From assembly GCA_002350625.1 (NCBI GenBank), contig DEFE01000020.1:61047-91021 (forward strand): DNA of 29,975 nucleotides, in the 5' to 3' direction. The position numbers and the translations under genes were made by a program. Below the pieces are notes generated by a model that saw only the letters and a list, made by a program, of their open reading frames with translations, did not search any database and was not told the DNA's origin. Position 1 is the first letter of the stretch. Every line of letters starts with the position of its first letter. Positions 9,200-14,643 of the stretch are shown one piece after another. This DNA is from Lachnospiraceae bacterium UBA2860. Its GTDB lineage: Bacteria > Bacillota > Clostridia > Lachnospirales > Lachnospiraceae.

Positions 9200-9847
9200 T
9201 CATGCGAGCGGTTCCTCGCCCTTCGCCTTCATAAGTACTGCCCCGATCACCGGGCAGCGGCTTCTCTGCAGCATCTGCACGGCGCCTTTTTCGTCCCGTG
9301 CGCGCGCCGTGCCCGCCTCGATGACGATCACAGCCCCGTCCGCGCGGACGGCGGTGATCTGTGCGTCGACAGCTGTGCCGAGCGCCGGCGTGTCCACGAG
9401 GATCACGTCGAAGACCTTGCGCAGGATCTCCATGAGCTCCCGGAATCTCTCGCTGCTGAGCAGCTCGGTCGGGTTGTCCGGCTTCGGCCCCGGCGGGAAG
9501 AGGTAGAGACGCTCGATATTCGTCGAGCAGACGGCCTCTTCGACGATCAGTTCTCCTCTTAAAAAGTTGGACAGTCCGGAGAGCATTCTCCCCTGCATGT
9601 CAATTCTCGTGTGCAGCTTCGAGCCGCGCAGGTCCGCGTCGAGGACGAGGACCTTCTTTCCCAGTCTCGCCATGGACATCGCGAGGCGCAGCACCGCTGT
9701 GCTCTTGCCTTCGCCGGGAGCCGCGGATGCGAAAAGGAAGACCTTCCGCCCGGTGCCTCCGAACAGGATATTGGTGCGCAGCGTCTGATATGCGCCTTCG
9801 ATCTCCGGCGGCATGTGCTCGCTGAGCAGTAGATTCACCCGCTTCAT
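9200..9847 (-). CDS. cpsD: CpsD/CapB-type tyrosine kinase (BY-kinase), no C-terminal tyrosine cluster
   Basis: The protein is 215 residues from the ATG at 9847, with a GGGGAG site upstream. A longer in-frame start at 9961 would run into the cpsC-like gene and is unlikely. It has Walker A APGEGKST (43-50), Walker A' VLVLDADL (66-73) and Walker B VILVDTPA (148-155), the BY-kinase set. The N-terminal 'EAYQTLRTN'-type motif appears as EGAYQTLRTN. In Gram-positive bacteria such kinases are cytoplasmic and work with a CpsC partner to tune polysaccharide length and export. The chain ends KAKGEEPLA, without the tyrosine cluster that canonical members autophosphorylate. The gene lies 37 bases downstream of its presumed partner and 49 bases upstream of the capA start. 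Confidence 0.88.
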   Translation of the reverse strand: MKRVNLLLSEHMPPEIEGAYQTLRTNILFGGTGRKVFLFASAAPGEGKSTAVLRLAMSMARLGKKVLVLDADLRGSKLHTRIDMQGRMLSGLSNFLRGELIVEEAVCSTNIERLYLFPPGPKPDNPTELLSSERFRELMEILRKVFDVILVDTPALGTAVDAQITAVRADGAVIVIEAGTARARDEKGAVQMLQRSRCPVIGAVLMKAKGEEPLA

Positions 9848-9884
9848 CTGTATGCTCCCCGCTCTTTCTGTATGCTCATCCGCC

Positions 9885-10700
9885 TCATTTCCGTGCCCCC
9901 CGCTTCTTATCTTTCTTTCCGGGCTTCTTCGGCGGCATTTTCGAAGGAGATGCGGCTGCACTTAGCACCGCCTGCACCTCGGATTTGTCAAAGGGAATGA
10001 CGCCGATGGTCTCGACGCCGAGCGCCCGGTCGACATCACGCGCGGTGCGGATGGTGTCATCGCTGATGAAGATGAGGAGAATCAGCAGCACTGCGGAGAT
10101 GAGTCCGATCAGGCCGCCCGCGGCCATGAAGATTTTCAGGTCCGGGCCGATTTCCCTCGTCTCTATACCGGAGAAGGACATGTCTCTCGCCTGGCTTCCG
10201 GGGAACGCTTCCTCGATCTTGAGGGCGCCCATTTCCGCTACGGCGCCGGCGATGGCTGCCGTGCGCTTCTCGTCCGTGTCCGTGACGTAGATCACGATGT
10301 TGTCGGTGTTTTCCGGCACCGGGACGCGCAGCATGCCCATGAGGCGCGACGCCGGCATGGGCTGTCCGTCCACCTTGAGGCCGATCTTATCGATGACGGC
10401 CGCCGCTGTCTCCTCGCCGCCGATGATCCGGGCGCACTCTTCCCGCCGCGCTTTTTCTTCCTCCTTGTCCGCGCCCGTGAGCTGCAAAACCATGGGATTG
10501 CCGCTGCCGCTCTCCGCCGGGTAAAAAGTGACGGAGGTCTCCGCCTCAAACTTCGGGCCGAGCACGATCTCGCAGACAACGTAGCCGGTGAGCACGCCGA
10601 TGACAACAGCGAGCAGGATGATCGGAATGCCTTTTATGATTGCGCGCAGGTACTCGTCGATGCCTCGCGACATCACGGCGCCTCTGCGTCTTATGTCCAT
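9885..10700 (-). CDS. cpsC: CpsC/Wzz-type chain-length determinant, BY-kinase activator
   Basis: The protein is 271 residues from the ATG at 10700 (AGAGGG site); an in-frame ATG at 10673 is an alternative. The topology is typical of Wzz/CpsC: one membrane segment at about 24-47, an extracellular part, a second segment at about 190-212, and a short cytoplasmic tail. After the second segment comes TARDVDRALGVETIGVIPFD, as in CpsC proteins. The tail ends very basic (PPKKPGKKDKKRGARK). In this family the C-terminal part activates the partner CpsD kinase next to it. No glycosyltransferase, flippase or polymerase gene is nearby, so the polymer cannot be named. Confidence 0.85.
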   Translation of the reverse strand: MDIRRRGAVMSRGIDEYLRAIIKGIPIILLAVVIGVLTGYVVCEIVLGPKFEAETSVTFYPAESGSGNPMVLQLTGADKEEEKARREECARIIGGEETAAAVIDKIGLKVDGQPMPASRLMGMLRVPVPENTDNIVIYVTDTDEKRTAAIAGAVAEMGALKIEEAFPGSQARDMSFSGIETREIGPDLKIFMAAGGLIGLISAVLLILLIFISDDTIRTARDVDRALGVETIGVIPFDKSEVQAVLSAAASPSKMPPKKPGKKDKKRGARK

Positions 10701-10775
10701 CGCAGTAACCCTCTTTTCATTGAATCGATGCCTTAATGATACCACGCGGAGGCGCACTTGTGTTTACCGAAATTA

Positions 10776-10831
10776 TGACAGAGGGTCAGACCCCGTGTCA
10801 TGTTTATGACACGGGGTCTGACCCTCTGTCA
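10776..10831. repeat. Perfect inverted pair of 25-bp REP-like elements
   Basis: Copy one (10776-10800) and copy two (10807-10831) are exact reverse complements separated by six bases (TGTTTA). Each begins TGACA or TGACAC and has a GGGTCAGACCCC-type core, so the pair can form a 25-bp hairpin. GCTTTTTTGAC follows on the plus strand and looks terminator-like, although no plus-strand gene ends here. The pair separates the divergent cpsC and FAD-reductase genes. Confidence 0.9.
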
Positions 10832-10860
10832 GCTTTTTTGACAATCTCACGGATTTTGTC

Positions 10861-10890
10861 CTGTCATAAGACGCTTCAAATAGGTATACT
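10861..10890 (+). promoter_or_regulatory. Candidate promoter for the FAD-dependent reductase
   Basis: CTGTCA (-35, 10861-10866), an 18-base spacer and TATACT (-10, 10885-10890) lie about 45 bases before the start codon. The -10 matches the consensus at five of six positions and the -35 at four. Confidence 0.45.
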
Positions 10891-10935
10891 TTTCTTAGCA
10901 TAAGACACGCATCATCTGTGAAGAGGAGCATCGCC

Positions 10936-12381
10936 ATGTCAGAATATCAGATCCAGCTTGTTGTCGTCGCCGGAGGCCCGGCCGGTCTGGCAGCCGCAGT
11001 CGCCGCTGCAGAAAAAGGCGTTCATGTCGCCGTTCTTGAGAAGAGAGCCATTCCGGGCGGTCTCGCCAATTCCGGGATGGGGATTCTCGCGATCGAGTCG
11101 CACTATCAGAAGGAAGCCGGCGTCGATCTCACCGTTGAAAAAGCGATGAAGATGATGATGGAGTACGAGCATTACAACATCGACGGGAGGCTTCTCAGAC
11201 GCTACTTCGGGCAGAGCGCCGACACCATCGAGTGGCTTGAGGGCATGGGCGTCGAATTCGAGGGCGCTTTCCGCTACTTCACGAAATCCGAGCCGACCTG
11301 GCACATCGTAAAGACCGGCAAAAAGATCGGTCCCGCCGCGGCGAGGCTGATGAATCAGAAGATGGCGGAGCGGGCCGAGGAGCTCGGCGTCAGAATCTAT
11401 TATGAGTGCGTGGGAAAGAAGGTCCTCATGGACGCGGACGGAAAAGTCACGGGCCTTCTTGCGACCGACAAGATCGGCCGGAACTTTGTCATCGACTGCC
11501 AGGCCGTCGTTCTCGCCTGCGGCGGGGCTGCCGGCAATCCGGATCTGATCCGCGAAGAGACCGGCTACCGCTTCGGGGAGGATCTCTTCAACTTCTCCTC
11601 TCCGGCCATCACCGGTGACGGACTCAAGATGGCCTGGGAAGCGGGCGCCGACCGTCTGCCCGTCCGCATCGAGCAAGCCGCGCTCTGCGGCGGTCTTGAC
11701 ACACTTCCGCCTTGCGTCCCCAATGTCATGATGCAGCCCAATCTCCTCGTGAATCTCGACGGGAAGCGGGTGATGGATGAGGAACAGATGGAAAACACGA
11801 CATTTCTCGGCAACGCCGCCTCCATTCAGGAAAAGCGCGTCCTTTTCAGCATCGTCGACGCCGGGATCGCGGCGCATTACGCGGAGCACGGGCTGGATGA
11901 AACGTCTCTTGTCAGAAATGATCCCGACGTGTCCGGTTTCCCGGAGGCGGTGGACAATGCGCTGAAGCGCGGCAACCGCAGCATTTTCAAAGCGGATACC
12001 TTGAAGGAGCTGGCCGCACAGACAGGGATCGACGAAGAAGGACTGCTCCGCACGGTCGAGAGCTACAACAGCTTCTGTGAAACAGGCGACGATGAATTCT
12101 TCAAGAAGAAAGAATACATGCGCCCGCTCGTCAAGGCGCCCTTCTACGCGGCGACGATCTATCCGGGCGGATACGGCACGGTCGGCGGCATCCGCATCAA
12201 TGAGAACTGCGAAGTCCTTAGGAACTTTAAACCGATTCCCGGGCTCTACGCCGCGGGTTCCGACGCCTGCAATCTCTATAACGACAGCTACATGTTCCTT
12301 CTCCCCGGCAACTCCATGGGCTTCGCCGTGAACTCCGGCCGGATCGCAGGGACGGAAGCCGCCAGGTATATTTGCGGATAA
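10936..12381 (+). CDS. FAD-dependent oxidoreductase, fumarate-reductase/KstD flavoprotein family
   Basis: The protein is 481 residues from the ATG at 10936, which has an AGGAG site. An in-frame GTG at 10918 includes that site and is unlikely. The N-terminal dinucleotide fold has VVAGGPAGLAAA, followed by an acidic end-of-strand residue (VAVLEKRAIPGG). VVLACGGAAGNPDL, AITGDGLKMAWEAGA and NLDGKRVMDE follow. The C-terminal FAD block is GTVGGIRIN...PGLYAAGSDACN...GNSMGFAVNSGRIAGTEAA. These features place it in the FAD_binding_2 family of soluble flavoproteins that reduce or dehydrogenate a C-C double bond. There are no FMN-binding or haem domains and no secretion signal. The substrate cannot be read from the sequence; a fumarate reductase role is possible but not shown. 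Confidence 0.85.
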   Translation: MSEYQIQLVVVAGGPAGLAAAVAAAEKGVHVAVLEKRAIPGGLANSGMGILAIESHYQKEAGVDLTVEKAMKMMMEYEHYNIDGRLLRRYFGQSADTIEWLEGMGVEFEGAFRYFTKSEPTWHIVKTGKKIGPAAARLMNQKMAERAEELGVRIYYECVGKKVLMDADGKVTGLLATDKIGRNFVIDCQAVVLACGGAAGNPDLIREETGYRFGEDLFNFSSPAITGDGLKMAWEAGADRLPVRIEQAALCGGLDTLPPCVPNVMMQPNLLVNLDGKRVMDEEQMENTTFLGNAASIQEKRVLFSIVDAGIAAHYAEHGLDETSLVRNDPDVSGFPEAVDNALKRGNRSIFKADTLKELAAQTGIDEEGLLRTVESYNSFCETGDDEFFKKKEYMRPLVKAPFYAATIYPGGYGTVGGIRINENCEVLRNFKPIPGLYAAGSDACNLYNDSYMFLLPGNSMGFAVNSGRIAGTEAARYICG

Positions 12382-12387
12382 ATTTCA

Positions 12388-12412
12388 TGACAAGGGGTCT
12401 GACCCTCTGCCA
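12388..12412. repeat. Single 25-bp REP-like element
   Basis: This is one copy of the GGGTCTGACCC family, TGACAAGGGGTCTGACCC and on, with the last half-site changed from TGTCA to TGCCA. It lies seven bases after the reductase stop codon. It adds an in-frame ATG (12387) ahead of the next gene, which probably is not the real start. Confidence 0.8.
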
Positions 12413-12428
12413 TCATAAGAGGTACATC

Positions 12429-13061
12429 ATGATTGATCGAAAAGACATGCTGGAGCTGACACGGCGAATGACGCTCACCCGGACCTGCTTCACCCGGATT
12501 GCCGGTGCTTATATGGACGCAGACGGGAACATCGACGACACCTTTAATGTCAATTTCCTGAATCTGAAAAGCGCTGAAAAACAGCGGCACCTCGACATTG
12601 CAAAAGCGATTCCCTTCGCTAAAACCAACGAGCAGCTTCTCGAGCACCGCTTCCGAAAAGAAAACATGAAGAAGGGCAGCTTCCATCAGCTGCTTTCTCT
12701 TATACAGACCTGCGGGCTGAAAAACGATGTGCTCATGGAAACCTTCTATGAAGAGGCCGGCAAACAGTACGCGGCGTCTTCTCCGTACGGGATCATGGTC
12801 TATCACGGGGTATACGATGTCCCCATGAAATCATCCGCCGGGGATTACCAGTACGAATCAGAAGAAGTCTATGACTTCATCATCTGTGCCATCGCTCCGC
12901 TTCTTAAGGACTATGAGACCGGAAAACCGGATTTCGGCTTTTTGTTCCCGGCCTTTTCCTATCGGAGCGCCGACAGAGAAGCGATTGATGTCTTTAACAG
13001 GATTCCCGAGCATGCGCAGGAGGGAATGCTGCAGGCCATTCTAACTTTCACTATTTCATGA
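12429..13061 (+). CDS. DUF4317-family protein, apparently C-terminally truncated
   Basis: The protein is 210 residues from ATG 12429, with a modest AAGAGG site. It opens DRKDMLELTRRMT and continues with TCFTRIAGAYMDADG and VNFLNL. It also has DVLMETFYEEA, the block GVYDVPMKSSAGDY, EEVYDFIICAIAP and PDFGFLFPAFSYRS. This order matches the N-terminal half of DUF4317 proteins, common in Lachnospiraceae and of unknown function. As I recall the family, members run to about 400 residues. Here the chain ends soon after the 'FLFPAF' block with an unrelated tail (LQAILTFTIS) and two stops in a row. It is probably a decayed or shortened gene. It has no signal peptide or membrane segment. Confidence 0.7.
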   Translation: MIDRKDMLELTRRMTLTRTCFTRIAGAYMDADGNIDDTFNVNFLNLKSAEKQRHLDIAKAIPFAKTNEQLLEHRFRKENMKKGSFHQLLSLIQTCGLKNDVLMETFYEEAGKQYAASSPYGIMVYHGVYDVPMKSSAGDYQYESEEVYDFIICAIAPLLKDYETGKPDFGFLFPAFSYRSADREAIDVFNRIPEHAQEGMLQAILTFTIS

Positions 13062-13067
13062 TAAGAC

Positions 13068-13130
13068 GAGGTCATCCTGCGGATCCGTGACAACTGCACG
13101 GCATTTGACCCTTCTGAATATCACAAGGTG
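13068..13130 (+). pseudogene. Fragment of a HATPase-type (anti-sigma-like) gene
   Basis: This short stretch translates as EVILRIRDNCTAFDPSEY followed by HKVME. It resembles the 'RIRDNC..FDP' strand of GHKL ATPase domains in Lachnospiraceae anti-sigma-like proteins. It has no start of its own, follows two stop codons in the DUF4317 frame, and loses similarity near 13130. It looks like a leftover of a deleted gene; chance similarity cannot be excluded. Confidence 0.35.
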
Positions 13131-13213
13131 ATGGAGCCGGTCGATACGCCGAGCACTTCCGCCAGCTGCTCCTGTGTCAAAGAGCGCTGCTTTCTTTGTT
13201 CCTTTAACAGCAT
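13121..13213 (-). pseudogene. Fragment of an XRE-family helix-turn-helix regulator
   Basis: A 30-residue frame starts at ATG 13213 and reads MLLKEQRKQRSLTQEQLAEV, then LGVSTGSITL and stop. This is the first half of an XRE/HTH_3 DNA-binding domain (LTQEQLAEVLGVS), cut off where 'S.WE' normally follows. The end overlaps the ATPase fragment on the other strand, so two broken genes seem joined at about 13121-13130. A functional 30-residue peptide is unlikely. Confidence 0.5.
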
Positions 13214-13274
13214 CTTACAGGGAAAGCAGCAGACGATGAAGAACCCGTCAGTACTGATAGGTATTTAGATATGC

Positions 13275-13320
13275 AAAAAGCCTGTAAACTCAAGGTATTC
13301 CTTGAATTTACAGGCTTTTT
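13275..13320. terminator. Strong intrinsic terminator, 3' of tRNA-Ser
   Basis: A stem built from AAGCCTGTAAACTCAAGG and its near-perfect complement closes on a TATT loop, with one mismatched pair. It is flanked by A5 on the left and T5-T6 on the right, so it can act on both strands. On the minus strand it follows the tRNA 3' end by about 6 bases. It ends the queT-tadA-tRNA unit. Confidence 0.92.
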
Positions 13321-13326
13321 TGAAAG

Positions 13327-13412
13327 CGGAGAGTGTGGGATTCGAACCCACGTGCCCCGGAGGACAACCGCATTTCGAGTGCGGCTCGTTATGACCACTT
13401 CGATAACTCTCC
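13327..13412 (-). tRNA. tRNA-Ser, anticodon CGA
   Basis: The acceptor stem GGAGAGT pairs with ACTCTCC and the discriminator base is G. The D arm is TCG/CGA with GG in its loop. The anticodon stem CCGCA/TGCGG encloses loop CTCGAAA, so the anticodon is CGA, reading UCG. A long variable arm (GTCC..GGGGC) marks a class II tRNA. The T arm is GTGGG-TTCGAAT-CCCAC. CCA is not encoded. It lies 21 bases downstream of the tadA stop codon on the same strand and is followed at once by a terminator, so it is probably processed from the same transcript. Confidence 0.97.
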
Positions 13413-13433
13413 AGAACTTATTGCGTGCGGCAT

Positions 13434-13895
13434 TTACTCTTTTTTCTGCCGAAGCTCGCGGAAGAACTGTTTCATCAGTCCGCTGCACTCTTCTTCAAGA
13501 ACGCCGCGCCGCACGGAAACCTGATGATTAAAGCCTTTCATGTCGAGCAGGTTGATGACCGACCCGGCACAGCCGGCCTTCGGATTCATGCAGCCGATCA
13601 CGCAGGTCGGTATGCGCGCCTGGACGATCGCCCCGGCACACATCGGGCAGGGCTCGAGCGTCACATAGATCGTGCAGCCTTCGAGCCGCCAGTCGCCGAG
13701 AACCTTCGTCGCTTTTCTGATCGCTGTCAGCTCCGCGTGCGCAAGTGTGTTGCCGTCTGTGTTGCGGCGGTTGTATCCTCTTGCGATGACGCGGCCCTCA
13801 TATACGATCACACAGCCGATCGGCGTCTCCTCGAGCGCATAGGCTTTCTTCGCCTGGCGGAGGGCTTCTCGCATGAATCTCTCATCCGTTTCCAT
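13434..13895 (-). CDS. tadA: tRNA-specific adenosine-34 deaminase
   Basis: The protein is 153 residues from the ATG at 13895; an in-frame TTG at 13904 is possible, and neither has a strong ribosome-binding site. The zinc-dependent deaminase motifs are complete: HAE (53-55, with the catalytic glutamate) and PCPMC (82-86). The N-terminal ETPIGCVIV and the length fit TadA, which converts A34 of tRNA-Arg(ACG) to inosine. CMNPKAGCAGS and the LLDMKGFNHQ region are typical of the substrate-binding side. The start is 40 bases after the queT stop codon, which suggests one transcription unit. The downstream tRNA is a serine tRNA, not the known substrate. Confidence 0.96.
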   Translation of the reverse strand: METDERFMREALRQAKKAYALEETPIGCVIVYEGRVIARGYNRRNTDGNTLAHAELTAIRKATKVLGDWRLEGCTIYVTLEPCPMCAGAIVQARIPTCVIGCMNPKAGCAGSVINLLDMKGFNHQVSVRRGVLEEECSGLMKQFFRELRQKKE

Positions 13896-13934
13896 ACCCG
13901 CCAATTATAAACGATCGGCTGTGTAAAAGCAAGG

Positions 13935-14441
13935 CTAAATCGCCATGCTGTCCTCTCCGAAGAGCATCTCGCGGATCGGGGAAAGTACCTTCGCCAGAAG
14001 CTCTCCCAGCACAAAGCAGCTGAGGAATTCACCTGCGGCGATGGAAAGTACGAGCAGGATGAACGGGAGATTGACGCCGTAGCCGAAGCGCAGAACCAGA
14101 GGGACGATGATCGTGTTGGCGACGATCGCCGGCACCGGGACGAGCCATTTATTCCTGCGGAGCATATAACCGCCGATTGCGCCGAGAAGCGTGGCGATGC
14201 TGCCGAAGATGATGTCCCAGAGGATGCAGCCGCCGAGGATATTGGAGATCAGGCAGCCGACAAAAAGGCCGGGAATCGCGGCCGGCGTGAAAAGCGGCAG
14301 GATCGTGAGCGCCTCGGAGATGCGGACCTGCACTTCCTTAAAGGAAATCGGCGCAAAGAGCATCGTCAGCACTACATAGAGCGCAGCGATCATGCCCGCC
14401 CTCGCGATGAACAAGGGGGTAAAGACAGGTTCTTTTTTCAT
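13935..14441 (-). CDS. queT: QueT-family queuosine-precursor transporter
   Basis: This 168-residue membrane protein has about five or six hydrophobic segments. It shows the QueT pattern: LFIARAGMIAALYVVLTMLF near the start, then FKEVQVRISEALTILPLF and GLFVGCLISNILGG. QueT proteins act as substrate-binding (S) components of ECF transporters that import preQ1 or preQ0. The assignment is strengthened by the preQ1-I riboswitch that overlaps its ribosome-binding site. The ATG at 14441 is preceded by AAGGAG within the riboswitch tail. No ECF energising genes are nearby, so it would depend on a shared module. Confidence 0.92.
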   Translation of the reverse strand: MKKEPVFTPLFIARAGMIAALYVVLTMLFAPISFKEVQVRISEALTILPLFTPAAIPGLFVGCLISNILGGCILWDIIFGSIATLLGAIGGYMLRRNKWLVPVPAIVANTIIVPLVLRFGYGVNLPFILLVLSIAAGEFLSCFVLGELLAKVLSPIREMLFGEDSMAI

Positions 14442-14453
14442 GGTGTATTCTCC

Positions 14454-14490
14454 TTAGTTTTATTTTACGTGAGGATGGTTTCGAACTCAC
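14454..14490 (-). ncRNA. preQ1-I (type 1) riboswitch
   Basis: Read on the minus strand, a five-base stem GTGAG/CTCAC encloses a 12-base loop (TTCGAAACCATC). The A-rich tail GTAAAATAAAACTAA follows and runs directly into GGAG. Stem length, loop length and the A-rich tail ending ACTAA match the small preQ1-I aptamer fold, in which the tail forms a pseudoknot. Because the tail merges with the ribosome-binding site, ligand binding would most simply block translation of queT. The T-arm-like TTCGAAA is coincidental. Confidence 0.88.
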
Positions 14491-14543
14491 GGCCCCTGCG
14501 TTCAGCGGATTTGGGGCGGCGCCGCCCGATGGGCAGCCAGATG

Positions 14544-14573
14544 ATTATACACACACCACGGGGAAATATGCAA
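14544..14573 (-). promoter_or_regulatory. queT: Candidate promoter of the queT-tadA-tRNA-Ser unit
   Basis: On the minus strand there is a perfect TATAAT (14544-14549) with an imperfect TTGCAT -35 18 bases upstream. The leader would be about 95 bases and carries a GC-rich palindrome (GGGCGGCGCCGCCC) before the riboswitch. Confidence 0.55.
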
Positions 14574-14583
14574 GAACTTTCAT

Positions 14584-14632
14584 ACAGGGGACGGTTCCTC
14601 GTCCGGTCAGCCGAAGGAAGAACCGCCCCCTG
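14584..14632. repeat. GACGGTTC-family inverted repeat (REPIN-like)
   Basis: ACAGGGGACGGTTCCTC and its inverse GGAAGAACCGCCCCCTGT flank a short centre containing GTCCGGTCAGCC. The element lies between the stop of the EAL gene and the queT promoter. It can form a long hairpin on either strand. Confidence 0.85.
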
Positions 14633-14643
14633 TGCGCCTTACC

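Noticed and set aside
10807..10845. An intrinsic terminator at the 25-bp inverted pair followed by a T-run
   Set aside because: The hairpin and T-run look right, but no plus-strand gene ends upstream. It is better explained as a repeat element.
12372..12428. Upstream in-frame starts of the DUF4317 gene
   Set aside because: They lie in the reductase 3' end and the REP-like element. The ATG at 12429 begins the family's usual opening.
14469..14490. A tRNA-like T arm (TTCGAAA) upstream of queT
   Set aside because: No acceptor or anticodon arm can be built around it. The stem, 12-base loop and A-rich tail fit a preQ1-I riboswitch.
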